Below are positions 13,864 to 21,640 of a stretch of 25,730 nt of DNA, in pieces; position 1 is the stretch's first letter; each line of letters starts with the position of its first letter. Source of the DNA: CAYUYV01 sp964474635 (GTDB lineage: Bacteria > Pseudomonadota > Alphaproteobacteria > JAJFIK01); contig CAYYTT010000041.1 of NCBI GenBank assembly GCA_964474635.1, positions 1 through 25,730 on the forward strand. The letters are read 5' to 3'. The notes under the pieces were generated by a model, which had not been told where the DNA came from, ran no database searches, and saw only the letters and a program-made list of their open reading frames with translations. The position numbers and the translations under genes are program-made.

Positions 13864-15426
13864 CAGTCGGAGCCGGCGCAATCGGCAACAGCGTCCTCCG
13901 CACCGCGCCGCGAACCGATGGTCCCGCCGGGCGCCCCGAGCGAGCGAACAACCCCGATCGCCCGGACCATCTGGGTGCAGCAGACCGCAGGCGAAGACGC
14001 CCCCGCCGTTTCGCCGTCGCCTGCGAGCGAAACCGAAACACCGCAGAACACCGAAGACACGGCGCTCGAGGCGGACAAGCTGGTGCCGGACGTGAAACCG
14101 TCGGGCAATGCGGATCGTCCGGCCGCGCCCGTTGATCCTGATGACGCCGCCGACCTGTGGCCGGATTTCGAGGACGGCATCCGGGTGCGTCGCGCCGTGC
14201 CGGCCGAGCGGACCTCCGGGCCCGGCGCGGAGCCCACGAGGGCAAACCCCATGCCTGGCGAGGCTACGCCGGGGGGCGCCATGTCCGGCAACGGGATGTC
14301 GGGCAACGGGATGTCGGGTAACCCGGCGGCGCGGGGCACCGGCCCGGCGACCGCGGGCACCGTGCTTCGGGATGCGCGGATCGCGGCGGGCAAGGATCTC
14401 GCCGAAATCAGCGCGGCCTTGCGCATCCGCTATAAGCACCTTGATGCGCTTGAGCGGAGTGACTTTGCCGCCCTGCCGGCCAAGCCCTATGCGGTCGGTT
14501 TCGTGCGCGCCTATGCGGAGCATTTGGGGCTGAACCCGGATCAGCTTGTGCGCCAGTTCAAGTCTGAACTGGGCGAGCCGGCGGCGCCCATGCCGCCGCC
14601 GCCGCGCAGCGCCGATTTTGGCTTTCCCGCCACCCGCGAGGAGCCGCGCCTGCCCACCGGAATCACCATGGCGGTGCTCGTGCTGCTGATCCTTGGCGGC
14701 GGAGCGGGCTGGTATTTCTCCCGCTCACCGCTTCCGACTGTTGCGGAAGTGGTGCCCGAGCCGCCGCTCTATAGCGAAGCGGACACGCGGCTTTTGCGTC
14801 CGCCCCCGTCGGTGCCCCGGGCCAATGTGCCGCCGGCACCGGCCGCGTTGGGGCAGACCCAGCCCAATGGCGCGGCCCCGGCGGATGGGGACGCGCCCGC
14901 GCCGGGCACGCAACCGCTCGCGCCCCAAAGGGATGCCCAAAGCGACGCATTGGGCGGGGCGGAGCGTACCGACCCCGCTGTGACACCGGACCGGGCCGAG
15001 GCTCCCGTGATCGCCCAGACCGATCCGCAGGCGGCCCCGGCGCAGGGTCCTTCCGGTAATGCACCGGCTGGCGCACCGTCGACCCTTGCGCCGACAGCGG
15101 GTCAGCCGCCCGCGGATGCCATGCGGCTGCTTGAGCGCTTCGATGCGCCCCCCATGGTGAGAGTTGAAATTCTGGCGGTGCGCCGGGCCTGGCTGCGCAT
15201 CGAAAACGCCTCCGGCAAGGTCGTGGTTCAAGATGAACTCGTGCCGGGCGAGTTGTTGCGGGTGCCGCAGGAAAAAGGGCTCATCCTGGTTGCGCGGGAT
15301 GGCGGCGCTTTTGAGATGATTGTAGACGGCGACCCGGTGGGTAAGGCCGGGCGAAGCGGAGAGGTCTTGCGCGGCATCTCCCTCGATGCCAATGAATTGC
15401 GCGAGCAGGCCGCTAACCGACGGTAA
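13864..15426 (+). CDS. RodZ-like protein: HTH domain, membrane helix and DUF4115 (3' segment after gap)
   Basis: 520 codons from the gap edge to the TAA at 15426. The first about 165 residues continue the disordered region, including a three-copy MSGNG repeat (14281-14322). A cytoplasmic Xre-type HTH of RodZ kind follows (about residues 166-235 of this segment): TVLRDARIAAGKDLAEISAA, IRYKHLDALE, AKPYAVGFVRAYAEHLGL. A single transmembrane helix (GITMAVLVLLILGGGAGWYF, about 266-285) leads to a Pro/Ala/Gln-rich linker. The C-terminal periplasmic DUF4115 domain starts near residue 430: VRVEILAVRRAWLRIENASG, LVPGELLRVPQ, VDGDPVGK. RodZ binds MreB and helps set rod shape; that role here is inferred. 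An ATG at 13918 would also open this frame, but upstream codons are equally protein-like. The gene precedes ispG, the usual order in related genomes. Confidence 0.85.
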   Translation, partial: QSEPAQSATASSAPRREPMVPPGAPSERTTPIARTIWVQQTAGEDAPAVSPSPASETETPQNTEDTALEADKLVPDVKPSGNADRPAAPVDPDDAADLWPDFEDGIRVRRAVPAERTSGPGAEPTRANPMPGEATPGGAMSGNGMSGNGMSGNPAARGTGPATAGTVLRDARIAAGKDLAEISAALRIRYKHLDALERSDFAALPAKPYAVGFVRAYAEHLGLNPDQLVRQFKSELGEPAAPMPPPPRSADFGFPATREEPRLPTGITMAVLVLLILGGGAGWYFSRSPLPTVAEVVPEPPLYSEADTRLLRPPPSVPRANVPPAPAALGQTQPNGAAPADGDAPAPGTQPLAPQRDAQSDALGGAERTDPAVTPDRAEAPVIAQTDPQAAPAQGPSGNAPAGAPSTLAPTAGQPPADAMRLLERFDAPPMVRVEILAVRRAWLRIENASGKVVVQDELVPGELLRVPQEKGLILVARDGGAFEMIVDGDPVGKAGRSGEVLRGISLDANELREQAANRR

Positions 15427-15431
15427 TCTCC

Positions 15432-15515
15432 CGGTCCCGCGTTCGGGCGTGTCCGGGACCGCTTGGCTTGGTGCCCGCCGCTCCAGGGGACAAGGTCCCA
15501 AAGGGACAAGCGGTC
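15432..15515 (+). promoter_or_regulatory. Overlapping alternative hairpins between the RodZ-like gene and ispG
   Basis: Hairpin 1 pairs CGGTCCCG (15432-15439) with CGGGACCG (15454-15461). Hairpin 2 pairs GACCGCTTG (15457-15465) with CAAGCGGTC (15507-15515) and encloses a small GGGAC/GTCCC stem (15487-15499). The two share bases 15457-15461 and cannot form together. Hairpin 1 could simply be a terminator, but neither is followed by a T-run. The downstream part is lost in the gap at 15531. Confidence 0.4.
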
Positions 15516-15530
15516 TTGGGAGCAGGCGGT

Positions 15531-15630
15531 NNNNNNNNNNNNNNNNNNNNNNNNNNNNNNNNNNNNNNNNNNNNNNNNNNNNNNNNNNNNNNNNNNNNNN
15601 NNNNNNNNNNNNNNNNNNNNNNNNNNNNNN
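15531..15630. other. Assembly gap (100 N) upstream of ispG
   Basis: Exactly 100 N in the spacer between the RodZ-like gene and ispG. Any promoter or leader element of the ispG-prfA-prmC group may lie in it. Confidence 0.95.
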
Positions 15631-15713
15631 GGAGAGTGGGCACAAGACAGTGCCCGGGGCGGCGTGGTAAGCCGCATGAAGGACAAGCCAGACTCGCCAT
15701 TAGGAGAAGTGCC

Positions 15714-16868
15714 ATGGCCGTTCGGCCCTACCGCGAGATCCATCGTCGTGACTGCCGCCAGATCATGGTGGGCAACGTACCCGTCGGCGGCGATGCGCCG
15801 ATTTCGGTGCAATCGATGACCAACACCCTGACGACGGACGTGAAGGGAACCATCGCCCAGATCAAGGCGCTGGAAGAGGCGGGCGCGGATATCGTGCGGG
15901 TCTCCGTGCCCGACGAGGAAAGCACCGCGGCGTTGAAATCCATCGTGCGCGCGGCGAGCGTCCCCATCGTGGCCGATATCCACTTCCACTATAAGCGCGC
16001 CATCGAAGCCGCCGAGGCGGGCGCGGCCTGCCTGCGCATCAATCCGGGCAATATCGGGTCGGCCGAACGGGTACGTGACGTGGTCAAGGCGGCCAAGGAC
16101 CATGGCTGCGCCATGCGGATCGGGGTGAATGGTGGGTCGCTCGAAAAGCACCTTCTGGAGCGCTACGGCGAGCCCTGCCCCGAGGCCATGATCGAAAGCG
16201 CCCTCGAGCACGCCAAGATCCTTGAGGACAACGACTTTTTCGAATTCAAGATTTCGGTCAAAGCCTCCGACGTGTTCCTGTCCGTTGCGGCCTATCAGGG
16301 TCTGGCGGAGGCGTGTAATTACCCGCTGCACCTGGGCATTACCGAAGCCGGCGGCCTGATGTCGGGCACGATCAAGTCGTCCATCGGCCTTGGCATGCTG
16401 TTGTGGTCCGGCATAGGCGACACCATTCGGGTCTCCCTGTCGGCCGACCCGGTCGAGGAAATTCGCGTTGGTTTTGACATTCTGAAGAGCCTCAACCTGC
16501 GCCACCGGGGTGTGAACATCATTTCCTGCCCGTCCTGCGCCCGCCAGGGCTTTGACGTGATTGGCACGGTGAAGACGCTCGAGGATCGTCTGGCCCATAT
16601 TTCGACGCCCATGACACTCTCGATCATCGGCTGTGTCGTGAACGGGCCGGGCGAAGCGCGCGAGACCGATATCGGGTTCACGGGCGGCGGCGCGGACAAG
16701 AACGCGGCCGGCTCCGGCGCGGGCATGGTCTATATTGCCGGCAAGCCGGACCACAAAATGGACAACGAACAGATGATCGACCACCTCGTGCAGCTCGTTG
16801 AGGAACGGGCCGCCAAGATCGAGGCGGAACGGGAGGCCGAGGCCGCCCAGACAGCCCCCGCCGCCTGA
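15714..16868 (+). CDS. ispG: 4-hydroxy-3-methylbut-2-en-1-yl diphosphate synthase (GcpE)
   Basis: 384-residue iron-sulphur enzyme of the MEP isoprenoid pathway, converting methylerythritol cyclodiphosphate to HMBPP. The N-terminal TIM-barrel part shows VQSMTNTLTTDV, RVSVPDEESTAAL, VADIHFHYKRA, LRINPGNIG and RIGVNGGSLEK. LHLGITEAGGLMSGTIKSSI and VRVSLSADPVEEIRV follow. The C-terminal [4Fe-4S] site is intact: SCPSCARQGFD (Cys272, Cys275), GCVVNGPGEA (Cys307) and the fourth ligand Glu314. AGGAGA (15702-15707) sits six bases before ATG 15714. A C-terminal tail of about 15 charged residues (EAEREAEAAQTAPAA) is extra. prfA begins 24 bases after the stop; in many related genomes hisS lies between these two genes, and here it does not. 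Confidence 0.96.
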   Translation: MAVRPYREIHRRDCRQIMVGNVPVGGDAPISVQSMTNTLTTDVKGTIAQIKALEEAGADIVRVSVPDEESTAALKSIVRAASVPIVADIHFHYKRAIEAAEAGAACLRINPGNIGSAERVRDVVKAAKDHGCAMRIGVNGGSLEKHLLERYGEPCPEAMIESALEHAKILEDNDFFEFKISVKASDVFLSVAAYQGLAEACNYPLHLGITEAGGLMSGTIKSSIGLGMLLWSGIGDTIRVSLSADPVEEIRVGFDILKSLNLRHRGVNIISCPSCARQGFDVIGTVKTLEDRLAHISTPMTLSIIGCVVNGPGEARETDIGFTGGGADKNAAGSGAGMVYIAGKPDHKMDNEQMIDHLVQLVEERAAKIEAEREAEAAQTAPAA

Positions 16869-16892
16869 TCGCACCCTCGGCTTTGCACGTTG

Positions 16893-17975
16893 ATGGAGCA
16901 ACGGTATCAGAAGGTTCTGGATCGCTTCGAGGCGGTCCAGGCGGAGATGGCGGCGGAAGGTTTGGACCCGGAGCGGTTCGCGTCCCTGTCCCGCGAGTTC
17001 GCGGATCTGAGCGCCGTCGTCGAAGCGATCCGCAAACAGGACGCCATGGAGACCGAGCGACGCGCCCTTTTGGACATGGTCGAGGGTGCGCCGGGCGAGG
17101 ATCCGGAAATGGTCGCCCTGGCCCGCGACGAACTCTCCGAAATTGAGGCGCGGCTGCCGGACATACGCCGGGACGTGCAGCTGCGCCTTCTGCCCAAGGA
17201 CGAGGCCGACGACCGCGGGGTCATTTTGGAAGTGCGCGCGGGGACGGGCGGTGATGAGGCCGCGCTGTTCGCCGGTGACCTGTTTCGGATGTATCAGCGC
17301 TACAGCGAGGCCCATGGCTGGCGGGTCGAGGTGCTCGATGCGCGGGACTCGGATTTGGGCGGATACCGGGAAATCGTCGCGCGCCTGTCGGGCCAGGGTG
17401 TCTTTGCACGACTTAAATTCGAATCCGGCGTTCATCGGGTGCAAAGGGTGCCCGAAACAGAAGCCGGCGGACGAATTCATACTTCCGCGGCCACGGTCGC
17501 GGTTCTTCCGGAAGCGGGCGAAGTGGACGTGAAAATCGACGACAAGGATTTGCGGATCGATACCTTTCGCTCCAGCGGCGCCGGCGGGCAGCATGTGAAC
17601 ACGACCGACAGCGCCGTGCGCATCACCCACGTGCCGACGGGCCTCGTGGTCTCACAGCAGGACGAGAAATCGCAGCATAAGAACAAGGCCAAGGCCATGG
17701 AGATCCTCCGGGCCCGGCTTTATGACATGGAGCGTCAGAGGCGTGACGCCGAACGCGCCGCGGATCGAAAGGGGCAGGTGGGCTCGGGCGATCGATCCGA
17801 GCGGATCCGGACCTATAATTTCCCCCAGGGACGGGTCTCGGATCACCGGATCAATCTGACACTCTACAAGCTCGACAAGGTGATCGGCGGGGAAGCGCTC
17901 GACGAGGTCATCGAGCCGCTGATCGCCGAGGAAGAGGCCGCGCGCCTTGCCGCCGACGGTTTCGAGGCGGTGTGA
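16893..17975 (+). CDS. prfA: Peptide chain release factor 1 (RF1)
   Basis: 360-residue release factor recognising UAA and UAG and triggering peptide release in the ribosome. The stop-codon tripeptide motif PxT is present as PET (residues 187-189, in HRVQRVPETEAGGRIHTS). The catalytic GGQ (residues 231-233) is in SSGAGGQHVNTTDSAVRITH. The C-terminal SQHKNKAKAMEIL and RIRTYNFPQGRVSDHRINLT blocks are standard. ATG 16893 is chosen from length and the conserved start; a TTG at 16890 is also in frame, and no clear ribosome site is visible, which fits coupling to ispG. Its stop overlaps the prmC start (GTGA), linking RF1 to the enzyme that methylates its GGQ glutamine. Confidence 0.96.
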   Translation: MEQRYQKVLDRFEAVQAEMAAEGLDPERFASLSREFADLSAVVEAIRKQDAMETERRALLDMVEGAPGEDPEMVALARDELSEIEARLPDIRRDVQLRLLPKDEADDRGVILEVRAGTGGDEAALFAGDLFRMYQRYSEAHGWRVEVLDARDSDLGGYREIVARLSGQGVFARLKFESGVHRVQRVPETEAGGRIHTSAATVAVLPEAGEVDVKIDDKDLRIDTFRSSGAGGQHVNTTDSAVRITHVPTGLVVSQQDEKSQHKNKAKAMEILRARLYDMERQRRDAERAADRKGQVGSGDRSERIRTYNFPQGRVSDHRINLTLYKLDKVIGGEALDEVIEPLIAEEEAARLAADGFEAV

Positions 17976-18868
17976 GAGCGGCGATGGCGGACGGACACGA
18001 TGGGGCGACGCGGGAAACGGTCGGCGCGCTTCGCCGGCGACTGGCGCGCCGCCTGACGCAGGCCGGTCATCCGGCAGCGGAGCTTGATGTCCGCTTGCTC
18101 GTTCAATCCGCACTCGGACTGGACGGGCCCGGAGTTATCGCGGCCGAGCGTGACGGTCTTTCGGCGGCCGATGCGGCGCGGATTGATGATCTCGTCACCC
18201 GGCGGAGCGGCGGCGAGCCCATTGCGCATATTTTGGGGCGCCGGGAGTTTTTCGGCCATGACTTTGAGGTGACAAGGGCCACCTTGATCCCGCGCCCTGA
18301 CACCGAGTGCGTGCTTGAGGCGGCTCTGGAGGCCTGGCCGGAGCGGGCAGGGGCGGCGCGCGTGGTGGATTTCGGGACCGGGTCGGGGTGCCTGCTGATC
18401 AGCTTTCTGCTCGCGCGCCGCCAGGCCTGGGGCCTTGGGGTGGACCGATCACTTGAGGCGCTGCATGTGGCGCGGCGCAATGCTCTGCGGCTTGGGGCCG
18501 GATCGCGCGCCGGATTTGTCCAGGGCCATTGGGCGCAGGCGCTTGGCGGCCCTTTCGATGTGGTTTTGGCCAATCCGCCTTATATCCCGCGTAGTGACAT
18601 GGCCACTTTGAGGGTCGATGTTTTGGGCTATGAGCCCGCCCTTGCCCTTGATGGCGGACCGGATGGTCTGGAGGGCATACGGGGCTGTGTTGAGGGTTTG
18701 TTGACGGTTTTGCGGCCCTATGGCGTAGGTGTCGTCGAATTTGGCTTCGATCAGCGTGCGGCTGTCTCGGATTTGATCGCCCAGGAGGCGGGATTGCGCG
18801 CCGAAGCGTTCATCACGGATCTGGCTGGTCGGGATCGCGGCATCGTGTTGCGCCGCTTGGAGGGATAA
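17972..18868 (+). CDS. prmC: Release factor glutamine methyltransferase PrmC (HemK)
   Basis: 298-residue SAM-dependent N5-glutamine methyltransferase that modifies the GGQ glutamine of RF1 and RF2. The N-terminal helical domain (about 1-95) is followed by FEVTRATLIPRPDTE, SAM motif I VVDFGTGSGC (131-140) and the catalytic NPPY (201-204) in LANPPYIPRSD, then YEPALALDGGPDGLEGI. All are typical of the family. The start is a GTG at 17972 overlapping the prfA stop by four bases; an ATG at 17984, four codons in, is a close alternative. The stop codon lies within a perfect 14-base palindrome GGATAAGCTTATCC (18863-18876). No strong terminator is apparent. Confidence 0.94.
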   Translation: MRAAMADGHDGATRETVGALRRRLARRLTQAGHPAAELDVRLLVQSALGLDGPGVIAAERDGLSAADAARIDDLVTRRSGGEPIAHILGRREFFGHDFEVTRATLIPRPDTECVLEAALEAWPERAGAARVVDFGTGSGCLLISFLLARRQAWGLGVDRSLEALHVARRNALRLGAGSRAGFVQGHWAQALGGPFDVVLANPPYIPRSDMATLRVDVLGYEPALALDGGPDGLEGIRGCVEGLLTVLRPYGVGVVEFGFDQRAAVSDLIAQEAGLRAEAFITDLAGRDRGIVLRRLEG

Positions 18869-19810
18869 GCTTATCCGCAGGCAGATTGGCGTCGGAATGG
18901 CGCAAATGCGCTCGTTTTCAAAAGAGTCGAACGCAGTTTTCGGCAAAAAAGGGCTTGGATTTGCGGGGGTATGCGGGTAGGCTTTTTGCATCGCGGGCAT
19001 GGGATTGCTGAAGCAATCGTTGGGGATGGCGCCGCTTTAATGCTTCACGAAACTTGAATTTTAGATAGGCCTTTGTAAGGCCGTGGAAAACGTTTTGTCT
19101 GCCGTCGTATCGGCGGTGGAAAAGCTTTTCCGGATCTGGCGATGACCTGGAATAAGTCCGCCAGTGGTCAGATGGTCAGGGGATGACCCGGCATGACCGC
19201 TCCCTCGCGGGGTTGAGCGATGCCAGCGCAAATGTGGTCCATCCGTTGGGTGAAAATCTATCGCAGCGATTGAAAAGCGGCTGATAACGGACAGTCCGCA
19301 TTCGGAGAAGTGTAATTTGCGGGTCGCGATGACGCAGTCGTCTTGATGGCGACAAAACGCAATGTAAGGGCATGAATTGGCATTTGACGGGCCGCGAATT
19401 TCATGCACAGTCGATGATGTCGGGCATGAGTTGCGTATGCTTGCCGTGGTGAGAAAGAACCGTTTCACGGTCCCAAGAACTCTTTCTCAAGATCCGAAGG
19501 CGGATCCCTGGTGGGTGGTGCCGCGCAACGGGACAAGACGTTTCACAATCGATAGTACGAGTTCGGTCGATTTGGAAAATTGTCCCGGGGTTTGAAAATG
19601 ATCAGCGCACTAAATAAGCGCGGGATCGAAACCTTAAACGAAGATCAACAGAAGAATTCGTGTGCCATTGCCGGTGACCGTGTAAACGGGCGTTCTGCCC
19701 GGTTTGACAAGGGCGCGGCAATTCCTTCCGCAGACAAATAGATCCGTTCGGGGCACGACGAGCCACGCGAAGAGATCTTGTGATTTGTCAGTAAGCTGAG
19801 CAGAGGAGCC
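18869..19810 (+). other. Long hairpin-rich intergenic region before the DUF4167 gene
   Basis: 942 bases with no gene I can support. By eye it is less GC-rich than its neighbours. Frames of 72 residues (19377-19595, +) and 135 residues (19061-19468, -) cross it, but neither looks like a protein. Several exact inverted repeats occur: GATTGCT/AGCAATC (19003-19018), GGCCTT/AAGGCC (19068-19082), GTCGC/GCGAC with an inner GACG/CGTC (19323-19353), TGAGAAAGA/TCTTTCTCA (19450-19489) and CGGGC/GCCCG (19687-19701). It may be a long structured 5' leader, contain a small RNA, or be the remains of a lost gene. Confidence 0.5.
19450..19489. other. Nested hairpin in the DUF4167 upstream region
   Basis: An outer nine-base-pair stem TGAGAAAGA (19450-19458) / TCTTTCTCA (19481-19489) encloses an inner ACCG/CGGT hairpin (19459-19471). 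It is the strongest secondary-structure candidate in this spacer; there is no T-run after it, so it does not look like a plain terminator. Confidence 0.4.
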
Positions 19811-20338
19811 ATGAGGCAAGCTCAAAACGCAAAGCGTGCACGCGGCAGAAGCCGCAAAGTCATCAATCAGTTGTCCCGCACAATGGACAGCAGTGGGCCC
19901 GATGTGAAAATCCGCGGAACCGCGTCTCACATTTACGAGAAGTATCAGGCTCTGGCCCGCGATGCGAACTCCTCGGGCGATCGCATCATGGCGGAGAATT
20001 ACCTTCAGCACGCAGAGCACTATTTGCGTCTGATCAACACGCTCCAGGGCGCCACGGGCCGCGAGGCTCAGCCGGGCATGAATGGGGCCCGCGGTGATGC
20101 CGCCGATGAGGACCAGCCCGTTGCCACGCCGGCGCCGCCGGCCCAGCAGCCCCCATCCCAGCCGCAGCCAGAGGCGGCCGCTCCGGTTCCCGCCGCCGCA
20201 TCGACCCCGACCCGTGGTCGCCGGCAGCGGCGCTCCAATGGCGCGGCGGCGCAGTCGGCCGTTCCAGCGTCCAATGACGGCGAAGCCCCTGAGCTGCCCC
20301 TCGTGGATCAGGATGCGGCCCAGGCCGCGCGGGCCTAA
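19811..20338 (+). CDS. DUF4167 domain-containing protein
   Basis: 175-residue protein with an N-terminal DUF4167 domain (about residues 1-78): MRQAQNAKRARGRSRK, NGPDVKIRGTA-type block (here SSGPDVKIRGTASHIYEKYQ), ALARDANSSGDRIMAENYLQ, HAEHYLRLIN. The very basic N-terminus suggests nucleic-acid, probably RNA, binding; this is inference, since the family has no settled function. The rest (79-175) is a Pro/Ala/Gln-rich disordered tail with a basic patch GRRQRRSNG. AGAGGAG lies just before ATG 19811. A gene of this family between prmC and clpB is a recurrent alphaproteobacterial arrangement. It has an exceptionally long upstream spacer and may be separately regulated. Confidence 0.9.
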   Translation: MRQAQNAKRARGRSRKVINQLSRTMDSSGPDVKIRGTASHIYEKYQALARDANSSGDRIMAENYLQHAEHYLRLINTLQGATGREAQPGMNGARGDAADEDQPVATPAPPAQQPPSQPQPEAAAPVPAAASTPTRGRRQRRSNGAAAQSAVPASNDGEAPELPLVDQDAAQAARA

Positions 20339-20682
20339 CCGTTCGGGCCCGCGCCTGCGCGCGCTCGAACAGCGTCCTGGAATAGCGCACTGAAACAGCG
20401 CTCCTAACCCGCGTGTCGTGAGCGAAATCCAGCAATTGGGCCGGCCGGTCGGGCGACGGGAGTCGCCTGGCTTGCCCGCCTTTTGCCGTGATCCTCATGC
20501 TTTGCGCCTTGCACACCCTTCGGCGATATTCTTCACTTAAGAAGGATCTGGTGCCCGAGGAGGATAGGGCATCTGGCACGCCGGGCATCTCGGGAAATTG
20601 GCCCTGGGCAAAACCGGGGGCAAAACCGGGGGCCAAACCCAGGGGCAAAACCGGGCCGCGCGCACAGGGTAAGGGGGCGACC
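20339..20682. other. Intergenic region between the DUF4167 and lysozyme-like genes
   Basis: 344 bases. A GC-rich nine-base-pair hairpin overlaps the DUF4167 stop (GCGCGGGCC 20327-20335 / GGCCCGCGC 20346-20354) without a T-run. A short tandem repeat lies at 20606-20654. An upstream in-frame extension of the lysozyme-like gene (from 20488) runs through the tandem repeat and is judged non-coding. I see no clear promoter. Confidence 0.45.
20606..20654. repeat. Short tandem repeat of GGGCAAAACCGG, four copies
   Basis: Exact copies start at 20606, 20618 and 20643; a variant (GGGCCAAACCCAG) starts at 20630. The period is 12 to 13 bases. It lies 28 bases before the start codon of the lysozyme-like lipoprotein. 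Confidence 0.8.
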
Positions 20683-21594
20683 ATGACCGTTATTTCTGTA
20701 ACCGTGGTGTCGGCTGTCAGGTCCGGGCGAGGACCTGCGCGTCGCCCAGCTGTTGCACTGGTGTTTGCGGTTCTGGCCGGGTTGGCCCTCGCGGCCTGTG
20801 AAACGGCGCCAAAGTCCACACCGGAGCGCGCCGAGGCCGCGCCGCCCACAGCGCCTGCGCCGGACGCGGCCCCAAAAGCGGACGAGCCACGGGTGCCTTC
20901 AGCATCCGTCAGCCGGTCCAGTGGCGCGGGGCTCGTGGGTCCGGTCATCTCCCAGGACGCTGTTGATTTCATCATCGAGCAGGAAGTGGGCGGGCGGTCC
21001 GTTTATGAGGGGCGCCTGGGGCAAAAACCCCATTGGGACGGGGCTGGAAGCGGCATTCTGATCGGTTTTGGGTACAATCTGGGTTCGGCCAGCGAGGCCG
21101 CCTTCCGGCGCGATTGGGGCGGCGTTCTTGCACCTGCCGCCCTGGACCGGCTGGCCGCGACCGTGGGCGTCCGGCCCCAGGGCGCGGATCGGGCGGCGGA
21201 CGCGGCCACCATGCGCGCGCTCGTTGCCGCGGTTTCTGACATCCAAATCCCCTGGGAGGATGCCAAGGCTGTCTTCGAGACGGCCATGATCCCTGACTAT
21301 GTGCGCCGCGTTCGCCGTTCCCTCAAAAATACGGATCTGCTTCATCCTCACAGCATGGGGGCGCTTGTCTCCCTCGTCTTCAATCGCGGCGCCACATTCG
21401 GGCGCTCCGGCACGCGCTATGCCGAAATGCGGGCCATCCGCAATCTGATGGCCGCGAAAACCTTTGATAGTATTCCCGAGCAGTTGCGCGCCATGGCTGC
21501 TCTCTGGCCCACCATCAGACATCTCCAGAACCGGCGGCGCGCCGAAGCGGACCTGTTCCAGCGCGGTCTGGACGCCCAGGCCGCCGCCCGTTGA
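20683..21594 (+). CDS. Lysozyme-like (GH24/pesticin-type) predicted lipoprotein
   Basis: 303-residue envelope protein with a lysozyme-like domain. From ATG 20683 (AAGGGGG upstream) it starts with a basic region, a hydrophobic stretch PAVALVFAVLAGLALAAC and a lipobox LAAC, with Cys39 as the predicted lipidation site. A Pro/Ala-rich linker runs to about residue 85. The domain opens with AVDFIIEQEVGGRSVYEGRL, where Glu101 is the likely catalytic acid by analogy with GH24. GSGILIGFGYNLG matches the family SG.T.G.GYD.G block, and ALVSLVFNRG, RYAEMRAIRN lie near the C-terminus. It should cut the glycan strands of peptidoglycan from the outer-membrane side. No holin, spanin or phage gene is nearby, so a host cell-wall role is more likely than a prophage remnant. 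The exact catalytic residue set is inferred. Confidence 0.82.
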   Translation: MTVISVTVVSAVRSGRGPARRPAVALVFAVLAGLALAACETAPKSTPERAEAAPPTAPAPDAAPKADEPRVPSASVSRSSGAGLVGPVISQDAVDFIIEQEVGGRSVYEGRLGQKPHWDGAGSGILIGFGYNLGSASEAAFRRDWGGVLAPAALDRLAATVGVRPQGADRAADAATMRALVAAVSDIQIPWEDAKAVFETAMIPDYVRRVRRSLKNTDLLHPHSMGALVSLVFNRGATFGRSGTRYAEMRAIRNLMAAKTFDSIPEQLRAMAALWPTIRHLQNRRRAEADLFQRGLDAQAAAR

Positions 21595-21640
21595 GGCGGA
21601 GCCTCGCGTCAGCTTTCCACCGAAATTACAACCACACGAT

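Noticed and set aside
12296..15426. True frameshift or pseudogene in the RodZ-like gene
   Set aside because: The frame change coincides exactly with a placeholder gap of arbitrary length, so it is not evidence of damage.
15228..17630. 800-residue open frame on the minus strand antisense to ispG and prfA
   Set aside because: High-GC shadow of two well-supported genes; its translation is His/Arg/Gly-rich with no domain and spans the N gap.
19061..19595. Small genes in the prmC-DUF4167 spacer (72 and 135 residues, opposite strands)
   Set aside because: No protein-like hydrophobic pattern, no ribosome site, and they overlap each other and the hairpins.
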